A DNA stretch of 26,863 nucleotides from DATCYZ01 sp036526195 (lineage in GTDB: Bacteria > Pseudomonadota > Gammaproteobacteria > Burkholderiales > SG8-39). Shown in pieces: positions 6,453 to 15,123 of this stretch (position 1 is its first letter; each line of letters opens with the position of its first letter). The notes under the pieces are model-generated. The model saw only the letters and a list, made by a program, of their open reading frames with translations. It was not told where the DNA came from and ran no database searches. Made by a program: the position numbers and the translations under genes. The stretch is from the NCBI GenBank assembly GCA_036526195.1, contig DATCYZ010000108.1, positions 1 through 26,863 of the forward strand, given 5' to 3'.

Positions 6453-7661
6453 TCAACGCGTTGAGCGGCGGATGCGCGCGTCCTTGCGCTTGAGCACCCC
6501 GGGCTGCAACTGCGTGCCCAGCCCCGGCCCCGGCGGCGCGGAGATGAAGCCCTTCTCCAGTGGCGGCAACTGCGTCACCAGTTCGCCGTACCAGCCGAAG
6601 TAGAAGGCGCGCACCACTTCCTGCACCAGCGTGTTGGTGCAATTGAGCGACAGGTGCACCGCCGCGGTCAGCAGCACCGGGCCGGTGCAGTCATGCGGCG
6701 CGATCGGCAACTGGTAGGCCTCGGCCATGGTGGCGATCTTCTTCGCTTCGGTGAGGCCCCCGCACCAGCCGATGTCGAACATGCACACGCTCACCGCGCG
6801 CTTTTCGAACAGGTCGCGGAAGGCCCAGCGCGTGGCCAGCGTCTCGCTCGCCGTGACCCAGACGTCGGTGCGCCGCGCGTACTCGGCGATGGCGTCGAGG
6901 TTGTCCATCTTGATCGGGTCCTCGAACCAGTACGGGTCGTAGGGCTCGAGCGCCTTGGCGATCCTGATCGCCGCCGGCAGGTTCCACAGCGAATGGAACT
7001 CGACGTGGATGTCCATGCGATCGCCCACGGCTTTCCTGATTCTCTCGAAGGGAATGAGCGCCTGCTTCAGTTCCGCGGCGCTGATCGAGGTGCCGTTCGA
7101 GGCCTCGGCATAGGCGTCGAAGGGCCAGATCTTCATGCCGGTGTAGCCCTCCTCCAGCAGCGAGAGCGCCAGCTCGTCCGGGTACTTCATGAAGCCGACA
7201 AGGTCCTCGTAGGGCTGGTAGCGCCCGCTGTCGGCGGGCGTGCCGAAGTTCGCCGTGCCCTGCTCGGACTTCGCGCGCACGTACTGGTACCCGGCGCAGG
7301 TGTTGTAGGTGCGGATGCGGTCCCGGCTCGCGCCGCCGAGCAACTGGTGGATCGGCTGCCCCGTCGCCTGCCCGAACAGGTCCCAGAGCGCGATGTCGAC
7401 CGCGGAGGCGGCGCGCATCTCGGCGCCCACCGACTTGAAGCCGAGGTAGTTGTAGAGGAAATGCCGGCTGTGCCGGTCGAGCGCGAGCGGGTCCTGCCCG
7501 AGCAGGTAGGGGGCGATCGTCTGGTGGATGTGCGCGATCACCGGCTCGACCGCGTAGAAGGTTTCACCGAGTCCTGTCAGGCCTTCATCGGTGTGCACCT
7601 GCACCCAGAGGACGTTCGGGTATTCCTCCAGCTGGATGGTTTCGAGCGCGGTGACCTTCAT
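6453..7661 (-). CDS. Mandelate racemase/muconate lactonizing-type enolase-superfamily enzyme
   Basis: 402 residues: N-terminal capping domain (about 1-115), then a TIM barrel. Probable metal ligands are E221 (HVEFHS), E247 (WFEDP) and E273 (ASETLAT); D296 (FDIGWCGG) and H323 (APHDCTGP) form the general base dyad, with K177 (GMKIWPFD) on the opposite face. This layout matches the mandelate racemase/sugar-acid dehydratase branch, which abstracts a proton next to a carboxylate and then racemises or dehydrates. The substrate is unknown. It lies 7 bp after the OYE gene, whose last bases supply GGAG as a ribosome-binding site, so both are co-translated at the end of the nitrile hydratase arm. Confidence 0.9.
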   Translation of the reverse strand: MKVTALETIQLEEYPNVLWVQVHTDEGLTGLGETFYAVEPVIAHIHQTIAPYLLGQDPLALDRHSRHFLYNYLGFKSVGAEMRAASAVDIALWDLFGQATGQPIHQLLGGASRDRIRTYNTCAGYQYVRAKSEQGTANFGTPADSGRYQPYEDLVGFMKYPDELALSLLEEGYTGMKIWPFDAYAEASNGTSISAAELKQALIPFERIRKAVGDRMDIHVEFHSLWNLPAAIRIAKALEPYDPYWFEDPIKMDNLDAIAEYARRTDVWVTASETLATRWAFRDLFEKRAVSVCMFDIGWCGGLTEAKKIATMAEAYQLPIAPHDCTGPVLLTAAVHLSLNCTNTLVQEVVRAFYFGWYGELVTQLPPLEKGFISAPPGPGLGTQLQPGVLKRKDARIRRSTR

Positions 7662-7668
7662 GGCGCGC

Positions 7669-8793
7669 CTACTCCGCGGCCTGCGCCTCGAGCGGGGGAC
7701 GCGCGAGCTTCGCGCCCGGCCAGAGATCGGGATGCACGCGGGCGTACTGCGGCGGGTAGTCGATCTTCACGCCGAAGCGCTCGGCGGCGTGCCAGACCCA
7801 GCGCGGGTTGTCGAGAATGCCGCGCGCCAGGGCCACCATGTCGGCCTCGCCGCGCGCGAGGATCGCCTCGGCCTGGTCCGGGTCGGCGATCAGGCCGACG
7901 GCGCGCACCGCGATCGGCACCGCCTTCTTCACCGCGGCGGCGAACGGCACCTGGTAGTTCGGCCCGATCTGCATGCGTGCCGCGGGCGAAAGCCCGCCGC
8001 TGGTGACGCAGACGTAGTCGTAGTCGAGCGCCTTGAGTGCCTTCGCAAAGGCGATGCAGTCCTCGATCTTCGCGCCCTCGTCCAGCCAGTCGCTGCCGGT
8101 GATGCGCGCGCCGAGGCAGCGTTCCTTCGGCCAGACCTCGCGCAGCGCGCGCGCCACCTCGAGCGGGAAGCGCATGCGGTTCTCGAGGCTGCCGCCGTAC
8201 TGGTCGGTGCGCGTGTTCGACACCGGCGAGAGGAACTGGTGCAGGAGGTAGCCGTGCGAGGCGTGGATCTCGGCGACATCGAAGCCGATGCGGCGCGCGC
8301 GTTCGGTGGCCGCGACGAAGGCATCCACCAGTCCGCGGATTTCCGCGACCGAGAGTTCATGCGGCACGTGCCAGCCCTCGCCGAAGGCCAGCGCCGAGGG
8401 CGCCACCGTCTGCCAGGGCGACTGGTCCGCGGCGAGCGGCTTGCCGCCGCCCCAGGGCGGCAGCGTGGACGCCTTGCGGCCGGCGTGCGCGATCTGCACG
8501 CCGATGGGCGATTTTGTGATGCGCCGGTAGGCGAGCACCGCGCGCTGCATCGCCGCCTCGTTCTCGTCGGTGTACAGGCCGGTGCAGAAGTGCGAGATGC
8601 GCCCCTCGCGCGTCACCCCGGTGGCCTCCACCATGGCAAGGCCCGCGCCGGACACCGCGAGGCTGCCGAGATGGATCATGTGCCAGTCGGTCATCGCGCC
8701 GTCCGCGGCCGAGTACTGGCACATCGGCGCGATGACGATGCGGTTCGGCAGCGTGATGCCGCCGAGCTGAATGGGGGTGAAGAGTCTGGACAT
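7669..8793 (-). CDS. XenA/YqjM-type old yellow enzyme (NAD(P)H:flavin oxidoreductase)
   Basis: 374 residues, one FMN-binding TIM barrel. Seen are C25 in APMCQYSA (the redox-tuning Cys of the XenA/YqjM group), QIAHAGRKAS near 100, H177 and H180 in HASHGYLLHQF (the substrate-anion pair), and DMVALARGILDNP near the end. Family members reduce activated C=C bonds of enones, maleimides or nitro compounds with NAD(P)H. AGAGGAA before the ATG at 8793 is a good ribosome-binding site. It is separated from the upstream nitrile hydratase accessory gene by an 88-bp gap filled by two terminator-like repeats, so it may be transcribed separately. Confidence 0.93.
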   Translation of the reverse strand: MSRLFTPIQLGGITLPNRIVIAPMCQYSAADGAMTDWHMIHLGSLAVSGAGLAMVEATGVTREGRISHFCTGLYTDENEAAMQRAVLAYRRITKSPIGVQIAHAGRKASTLPPWGGGKPLAADQSPWQTVAPSALAFGEGWHVPHELSVAEIRGLVDAFVAATERARRIGFDVAEIHASHGYLLHQFLSPVSNTRTDQYGGSLENRMRFPLEVARALREVWPKERCLGARITGSDWLDEGAKIEDCIAFAKALKALDYDYVCVTSGGLSPAARMQIGPNYQVPFAAAVKKAVPIAVRAVGLIADPDQAEAILARGEADMVALARGILDNPRWVWHAAERFGVKIDYPPQYARVHPDLWPGAKLARPPLEAQAAE

Positions 8794-8818
8794 TCTGGAT
8801 TCCTCTGGGTTTCGGGGC

Positions 8819-8883
8819 AGAAAAGGGGTCAGACCCCTTTTCCGTTGAAGCGGTGCGTGAAAAAGGGGTCAGACCCCTTTCTC
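8819..8883. repeat. Palindromic terminator-like repeat, cluster C (two copies)
   Basis: Copies at 8819-8842 and 8859-8883 with a 16-base spacer (GTTGAAGCGGTGCG) like the spacers of clusters B and F. They lie between two genes of the same direction; the second copy abuts the TGA stop of the nitrile hydratase accessory gene. If they terminate transcription, they split the nitrile hydratase genes from the OYE/enolase pair. Confidence 0.85.
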
Positions 8884-9193
8884 AGGGATGCAGCTGGCCT
8901 TCGCGCACATGGTGGGCCTCGGCTTCGATGGTGGCGGTGAGCTGCGCGATCAGGCCGGCGTCGGCGAGGCCGCGCTCGGCGAGCAGGGCTTCGAGCGCGC
9001 GGATCCAGTGCTCGTAATAGGTGTCGCCGAGGTCCGGGTCGCCGGCGGCCTGCGCCTCGCGGATCGCCGCGCCGAGCGCCTCGGCCCATTCGGCCCAGGT
9101 GAACACGCCGCGATCGCCGAGCTGCACCACCAGCCCGAAGATCTGCGCCTGCCACGGCGCGCCGAAGGCGGCGGCCGGCTCAGGCCGCTGCAA
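8882..9193 (-). CDS. Nitrile hydratase accessory protein (activator, P14K type)
   Basis: 103 residues, resembling the N-terminal part of nitrile hydratase beta: FGAPWQAQIFGLVVQLGDRGVFTWAEWAEALG, then YYEHWIRALEALLAERGL. In cobalt nitrile hydratases such small proteins bind the apo alpha subunit and help insert cobalt by subunit swapping. It overlaps the beta gene by 14 bp and follows it directly, the usual order alpha-beta-activator. The stop is next to a palindromic repeat. Confidence 0.9.
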   Translation of the reverse strand: MQRPEPAAAFGAPWQAQIFGLVVQLGDRGVFTWAEWAEALGAAIREAQAAGDPDLGDTYYEHWIRALEALLAERGLADAGLIAQLTATIEAEAHHVREGQLHP

Positions 9194-9833
9194 GGTAGTC
9201 GTCCCAGAGGTCGATATGCACGCTGTCGTTGCGCGCCTCGCCCCAGAGTTCGAGCGCGCTGAAGCGCACGCTGTACAGGTGCTGCGGCTTCTGCCCGAGG
9301 TCGTGGGCGTGGGTGTCGGGGAACACGTAGACGCCGTGGTCCGACACGATCACACCGACCTTGCCGCGGCAGTAGCGCGGCATGCGCGTGTGCGTGGGCG
9401 GATGGAGGTTCGCCACCCGCACCCGGGCACCGGGCGCGAAGCGCGGCGCCACCTTCGCGTCCAGCCTGGCGCCCTTCATGTCCGCGAGCAGGCGGCGCGC
9501 GGTCGGCGCATCCGGCACGTGCAGCGCCGGGTCGCGCGGCGCGAGCGGCCGTCCCGCGCGCAACTCGTCCTCGGTGATCAGCCCGCGGTCGACGGCCAGC
9601 CGCTCCACCGCGTTGAACCAGAGCTCGTAATAGCTCGAGGTGAGGTATTCCGCCGGGCTGCGGTTCTCGCGATAGTGCCGGCTCATGTCAATGTTCCAGC
9701 GCCCGAGCATGCCGAGCGCAAGCGTGACCCCGAAGGCGCGCTTTTCCCAGGCGGCGTGGAACGCGGGCTCGTTCGCTTCCGCGACCACCGGGCCGAAGCC
9801 CTGGATCCCGCCGAGGTCCTGCCCGCCGTTCAA
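9180..9833 (-). CDS. nthB: Nitrile hydratase beta subunit
   Basis: 217 residues, the usual size. The N-terminus MNGGQDLGGIQGFGPV is the family signature, and the C-terminal SH3-like part shows RVRVANLHPPTHTRMPRYCRGKVGVIV and LYSVRFSALELWG. With alpha it forms the cytoplasmic enzyme that hydrates nitriles to amides. The start is a TTG at 9833 that shares bases with the alpha stop codon (TTGA), which indicates tight translational coupling; no ATG fits the conserved N-terminus. Confidence 0.95.
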   Translation of the reverse strand: MNGGQDLGGIQGFGPVVAEANEPAFHAAWEKRAFGVTLALGMLGRWNIDMSRHYRENRSPAEYLTSSYYELWFNAVERLAVDRGLITEDELRAGRPLAPRDPALHVPDAPTARRLLADMKGARLDAKVAPRFAPGARVRVANLHPPTHTRMPRYCRGKVGVIVSDHGVYVFPDTHAHDLGQKPQHLYSVRFSALELWGEARNDSVHIDLWDDYLAAA

Positions 9834-10453
9834 CGCGTCACCCCGATCATCTGGTCGCGCGTGACGATCTCCGCAAGTTTTTCCTCGCTCCAGCCCTCGG
9901 TGCCTGCAGGCCGCATCGGAATCACAAGGTAGCGCACCTCCGCGGTCGAGTCCCAGACGCGCACCTCGACCTCGTCGGGCAGCACGGCGCCAAAATCCTT
10001 CATCACGCCGCGCGGGTCGGACACCGCGCGCGAACGGTAGGGCGCGGACTTGTACCAGACCGGCGGCAGGCCGAGCACCGGCCACGGATAGCAGGAGCAC
10101 AGCGTGCACACCACCATGTTGTGCAGCGTCGGCGTGTTCTCGAGCGCCACCATGTGCTCGCCCTGCCGGCCCTCGAAGCCCATGCCGGCGATCGCCGCGG
10201 TGGCGTCGCGCAGCAGGAATTCCCGGAATGCCGGGTCGGTCCAGGCCTTGGCCACCACGCGCGCGCCGTTGCGCGGCCCGACGCGGGTTTCGTAGGTTTC
10301 GATCAGGGTATCGAGCGCCGCGGGATCGACCAGCCCCTTCTCGGTCAGCAGGCGCTCAAGCGCCTTGACGCGAAAGCCGAGTTCATCGTCCTTCGTGTGC
10401 GCGTGATCGTGCCCATGGCCGTGGTCGTGATCGTGATCGTGAGGCGCGCTCAC
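9830..10453 (-). CDS. nthA: Cobalt-type nitrile hydratase alpha subunit with His-rich N-terminus
   Basis: 207 residues. The metal-binding claw is CTLCSC at 116-121; threonine in the second position is typical of cobalt enzymes (iron enzymes have CSLCSC), and the two later cysteines are those oxidised to sulfinate and sulfenate in the family. SCYPWPVLGLPPVWYKSAPYRSR follows as expected. Residues 5-19 are a His/Asp tract (HDHDHDHGHGHDHAH) ahead of the normal fold, a likely metal-binding extension. The GTG start at 10453 overlaps the stop of the TPP enzyme gene (GTGA), so alpha is coupled to it. Confidence 0.95.
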   Translation of the reverse strand: MSAPHDHDHDHGHGHDHAHTKDDELGFRVKALERLLTEKGLVDPAALDTLIETYETRVGPRNGARVVAKAWTDPAFREFLLRDATAAIAGMGFEGRQGEHMVALENTPTLHNMVVCTLCSCYPWPVLGLPPVWYKSAPYRSRAVSDPRGVMKDFGAVLPDEVEVRVWDSTAEVRYLVIPMRPAGTEGWSEEKLAEIVTRDQMIGVTR

Positions 10454-12162
10454 GCCACCCACTCCGACACCGGGGCGTTCGCCTCGTGCAGCGGCTGGCA
10501 GACCACGTCGACCAGCGTCGGCCCATCGTGCGCGAGCGCTTTGCGCAGCACGCCGCCGAGCTTGCCGGGATCGGTGACGCGCCAGCTCTTCACGCCGTAG
10601 GCCGCGGCCACCGCGGCATGGTCGGTGACGCTGAAGTCCACCGAGAAGTAGCGCGCGTCGTAGCCGGTCTTCTGGCCGGCCTTGATCCAGCCGTAGACCG
10701 CGTTGGCGATGACGATGAAGGTCACCGGCAGCTTCAGCCGCACCACGGTCTCCAGTTCCCCGGAGGTGAAGCCGAAACTGCCGTCGCCCATCACCGAGAC
10801 GCACTTCACGCCGGGCCGGCCGAAATGCGCGCCGACCGCGCCGGAGAGCGAATAGCCGAGCGCACCGTGCGCGCGGTTCGAGAACAGGCGTCGTCCGGTG
10901 CCGCGCACCGGGAAGTAGGCCGAGAAGTACGGGCAGGGCGTGCCGGGATCGGCGACCACGATGGCGTCGGCATCGAGCGCCTTGGCGAGTTCCGCAACCA
11001 CGCGCTCGGGCCGGATCGGCGATTCGTTCGATGCGGCCAGCGCCTCGAACTTCGCCATCTTCATGGCCTTGGCGGCCGCCACCGCGTCGGCGTCGAAGGG
11101 CCGGCGCGTGCCTTCGAGCGCCTCCTCCAGCATCACCAGCGCAAGCTTCGCGTCCGCCACCAGCGGCACGTCGACGCGGTAGCTCGCGCCGATCACGCCG
11201 GGATCGACGTCGAGGTGGATCACCTTCACCGCGCCCGGCACCGGGTGGCGCCAGCGCTCGGTGGTCACCGAGCCCGCGCGGCAGCCGATGAACACCACGA
11301 GGTCGGCGGCATCGACGATGGCGCGCGTCTCCGGCGTGCCGCCGTTCGAGCCGACCACGCCGACGGCAAGCGCATGGTCCTCGGGGATCGAACCCTGCCC
11401 GCTGATGGTGGTGGCGATCGGCGCCGAGAGCCGCTCGGCGAGCGCCAGCAACTCGCCTTCCGCGCCCGAGATCACCACGCCGCCGCCGCAGATGAAGAGG
11501 GGCGACTTCGCCGCGCGCAGCAGCTTCGCCGCGAGCTCGACGTAGAACGGGTCCGGCCCGACGCGCCGCGCCGGGTAGGTGCCAAGGCTCGGGTCGCCCC
11601 AGACCTCGCTTCGATCGACCGGCCCGTTCTGCACGTCGAAGGGCAGCGCGATGTGCGCCGCGCCCGGCCGGCCGGTGGTCATCTGGTTGAAGGCTGCGCG
11701 GATCGTGCGCGGCACGTCCGCCGAGCGGTTCAGCACCGCGTTCCACTTGGTGAGCGGGCGCATCAGCGCGCCCTGGTCGAGTTCGGTGAGCGTGTAGCGC
11801 CCGCGCGAGCTGACCGAGATGTCGCTGGTGATCGCCAGCAGCGGCACCGAGGATTCGTTGGCCTCGACGATGCCGGGCAGGATGTAGGTGGCGCCGCCTC
11901 CCGAGGGCCCTTCGCAGACCCCGACGCGGCCGGAGACGCGCGCATAGCCGTCGGCCATGTACGCCGCCGAGCGCTCGTCGCGCGTCAGCACGTGCCGCAT
12001 GCCGTGGTCCAGCCGCGCGAGCGCGTCGTAAAACGGCAGGCTGGTGTCGCCGCACAGGCCGAAAATCACCTCGACGCCGTGCGCCTTCAGGGTCTCGACC
12101 ACCGCCTCGCCGCCGGTCAGGGTGGCGCCGGAAATCGCGTTCGAATCTGCGGGCTTGTTCAT
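10450..12162 (-). CDS. Thiamine-diphosphate-dependent enzyme, acetolactate synthase-like
   Basis: 570 residues with the three-domain plan of the acetolactate synthase/decarboxylase superfamily. The pyrimidine-binding domain has the catalytic Glu at E63 (TRDERSAAYMADGYAR); the central domain lies at about 200-350; the diphosphate-binding motif runs from GDGS (459-462) to N487. It is not clearly a true acetolactate synthase: the usual FGxPG is FGLCGD, and no regulatory-subunit gene is nearby. The reaction is likely cleavage or ligation next to a carbonyl, substrate unknown. It heads the nitrile hydratase operon and overlaps the alpha gene by 4 bp, so its reaction probably belongs to the same pathway. 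The ATG at 12162 lies 6 bases after a TAATAT box. Confidence 0.88.
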   Translation of the reverse strand: MNKPADSNAISGATLTGGEAVVETLKAHGVEVIFGLCGDTSLPFYDALARLDHGMRHVLTRDERSAAYMADGYARVSGRVGVCEGPSGGGATYILPGIVEANESSVPLLAITSDISVSSRGRYTLTELDQGALMRPLTKWNAVLNRSADVPRTIRAAFNQMTTGRPGAAHIALPFDVQNGPVDRSEVWGDPSLGTYPARRVGPDPFYVELAAKLLRAAKSPLFICGGGVVISGAEGELLALAERLSAPIATTISGQGSIPEDHALAVGVVGSNGGTPETRAIVDAADLVVFIGCRAGSVTTERWRHPVPGAVKVIHLDVDPGVIGASYRVDVPLVADAKLALVMLEEALEGTRRPFDADAVAAAKAMKMAKFEALAASNESPIRPERVVAELAKALDADAIVVADPGTPCPYFSAYFPVRGTGRRLFSNRAHGALGYSLSGAVGAHFGRPGVKCVSVMGDGSFGFTSGELETVVRLKLPVTFIVIANAVYGWIKAGQKTGYDARYFSVDFSVTDHAAVAAAYGVKSWRVTDPGKLGGVLRKALAHDGPTLVDVVCQPLHEANAPVSEWVA

Positions 12163-12178
12163 GCGGTTATATTAGCGC
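12163..12178. promoter_or_regulatory. Bidirectional, probably leaderless promoter core
   Basis: Only 16 bp separate the divergent ATGs at 12162 (minus) and 12179 (plus). They contain TTATATTA. Plus strand: TATATT (12168-12173) ends 5 bases before its ATG. Minus strand: TAATAT (12174-12169) ends 6 bases before its ATG. The two -10 boxes thus overlap on opposite strands, and both transcripts would begin at or next to the start codon. No good -35 box was found in either direction. Confidence 0.6.
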
Positions 12179-13126
12179 ATGCCCCCCGCAAGTTCCGACC
12201 CCGGTTTCGCTGCTGTCGCCGCGCGCCAGCGCCCTGAATCCGGCGAGCTTGTGCTCGACCACGTCGCCCATTTCGTCGACGACCTCGAGGCGGCGCGCGC
12301 GACGCTCGAAGCGCTCGGTTTCGTCGTCACGCCGCGCTCGGACCAGACGCTGCGCGACGCCGCGGGCAACACGGCGCCGGCCGGGTCGTCCAACCGCTGC
12401 GTGATGCTCGAGGCAGGCTATCTCGAGATCCTCTCGCCGACCGCGGACACGCCGAACGCGCTTCGGCTGCGCGAGGCCATGGCGCGCTACCGCGGCGTGC
12501 ACATCCTTGCGCTCGGCACGCCGGACGCGGAGTTCGAGTTCGCGCAGCTTGCGCGCCACGGCTTCGCGCCGCTCGAAACCGTGAACCTCGAGCGCGACAT
12601 CGGCACCGCGGACGGCGGCGTGCTGCGCGCGCGCTTCAGCGTGCAGCGCGTGCCGCCCGAGCGCATGCCCGAGGGCCGGGTGCAGTTCTGCGAGCAGAAG
12701 ACGCCCGAGGCGCTGTGGCAGCCGCGCTGGCTCGACCATGCCAACGGCGTCAGCGGCCTCGCCGCGGTGTTCGTCTGCGTCGCGGACCCGGTGGCGGCCG
12801 CGGCGCGCTATGCGGAGTTCGCCTCGGCCCTGCCCGCGCCCGCCGGCCGCTTCGTGCGCATCGACACCTCGCGCGGCACGCTGTTCATCGGCGATCGCGC
12901 CTCCTGCGCCGGCCTGCTCGGCGAGGCGCCTGCCGCGCCCGCGCTCGCCGGTTACGCGCTCGCCTGCCGCGACCCTGCGGGCCTCGCGGCACGGCTCGAG
13001 GCGCAAGGCTGCGCCAGCGCGCGCTTCGGCGAACTGTGGCGCGCCGCCCTGCCCGCCGCGCTCGGCTCGGCCTGGGTCTTCGGCACCGCCGACGCGCTCG
13101 CCGCGGAACTGCCGCGCGACGCCTGA
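12179..13126 (+). CDS. VOC-family (glyoxalase-like) protein
   Basis: 315 residues. Two vicinal-oxygen-chelate modules can be traced: LDHVAHFVDDLEAARATLEALGF at about 23-45 with CVMLEAGYLEIL near 80, and a weaker second half from about residue 180 (WLDHANGVSGLAAVFVCVADPVAAAARYAEF). This resembles the Glyoxalase_3-type proteins of unknown reaction; known VOC enzymes are metal-dependent dioxygenases, isomerases or lyases. It is the first gene of the rightward arm that ends in the amidase, and its probable leaderless start shares the promoter core with the nitrile hydratase arm. Confidence 0.85.
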   Translation: MPPASSDPGFAAVAARQRPESGELVLDHVAHFVDDLEAARATLEALGFVVTPRSDQTLRDAAGNTAPAGSSNRCVMLEAGYLEILSPTADTPNALRLREAMARYRGVHILALGTPDAEFEFAQLARHGFAPLETVNLERDIGTADGGVLRARFSVQRVPPERMPEGRVQFCEQKTPEALWQPRWLDHANGVSGLAAVFVCVADPVAAAARYAEFASALPAPAGRFVRIDTSRGTLFIGDRASCAGLLGEAPAAPALAGYALACRDPAGLAARLEAQGCASARFGELWRAALPAALGSAWVFGTADALAAELPRDA

Positions 13127-13153
13127 GCCAACTGGCGCGCCGTCGAAATGCTT

Positions 13154-13159
13154 TAGACT
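13154..13159 (+). promoter_or_regulatory. Putative internal -10 box before the second OYE gene
   Basis: TAGACT lies 15 bases before the ATG at 13175, in the 48-bp gap after the VOC gene; transcription would start about 8-9 nt before the ATG. No Shine-Dalgarno or good -35 box was found. Confidence 0.35.
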
Positions 13160-13174
13160 TGAAGTAACAGCGCC

Positions 13175-14632
<1,458 letters not shown>

Positions 14633-14654
14633 GCAAGATCGATGGGAAACGCGG

Positions 14655-15080
14655 ATGAGCCGCGTTTTCGAACACGACCAACTGGTGCGCTTCTCGCACT
14701 GCGACCCGGCGGGTATCGTCTACTTCCCCGAGTTCTTCGACATGGCGCAAAGCGCGCTGGAAGACTGGTTCACCCACGGGCTCGGCCAGTCGCACGCCGC
14801 GCTGGTCATGACCCGGCGCATCGGCACGCCGACGGTGTCGATCCAGTGCGACTTCAGGAAGCCGTTCCGCATGGGCGAGACGCTGCATTTCGAGCTGCGC
14901 GTGCTGAAGACCGGGCGGTCCTCGATGCAGCTGTCCTACAGCGGCCGCAAGGACGGCGACGAGCACCTCGCGATCACCCAGACCGTGTGCTTCATCGACC
15001 TGGATTCCGGCAAGCCGATCCTCATCCCCGAGGACCTGCGCGCGCCGATCGAGTCCTACCGGGTCGATCCCGCAGGGTAA
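14655..15080 (+). CDS. 4-hydroxybenzoyl-CoA thioesterase-type hot-dog thioesterase
   Basis: 141 residues, single hot-dog domain. RFSHCDPAGIVYFPEFFD carries the catalytic Asp at D17, the same position as in the 4-hydroxybenzoyl-CoA thioesterase of Pseudomonas. PTVSIQCDFRKPFRMGETL and a C-terminal LIPEDLRAPIE segment are typical of the family. It hydrolyses an acyl-CoA to acid plus CoA; the acyl group is unknown. It lies 22 bp after the OYE gene with GGGA before the ATG, so it is co-transcribed. A thioesterase here implies that a CoA thioester occurs in this pathway. Confidence 0.9.
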   Translation: MSRVFEHDQLVRFSHCDPAGIVYFPEFFDMAQSALEDWFTHGLGQSHAALVMTRRIGTPTVSIQCDFRKPFRMGETLHFELRVLKTGRSSMQLSYSGRKDGDEHLAITQTVCFIDLDSGKPILIPEDLRAPIESYRVDPAG

Positions 15081-15111
15081 AACAGGGGCGACAGGACGCC
15101 GGCCGCGTGGC

Positions 15112-15117
15112 TACACT
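15112..15117 (+). promoter_or_regulatory. Putative -10 box, leaderless amidase transcript
   Basis: TACACT ends 6 bases before the ATG at 15124, placing transcription start at the A of ATG. There is no Shine-Dalgarno sequence and no clear -35 box. Another -10 box of the same type occurs at 4202. Confidence 0.45.
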
Positions 15118-15123
15118 TGCGCC

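Noticed and set aside
10450..12162. Housekeeping acetolactate synthase (ilvB)
   Set aside because: No ilvN-type small subunit, an altered FGxPG segment and tight coupling to nitrile hydratase argue for a specialised TPP enzyme.
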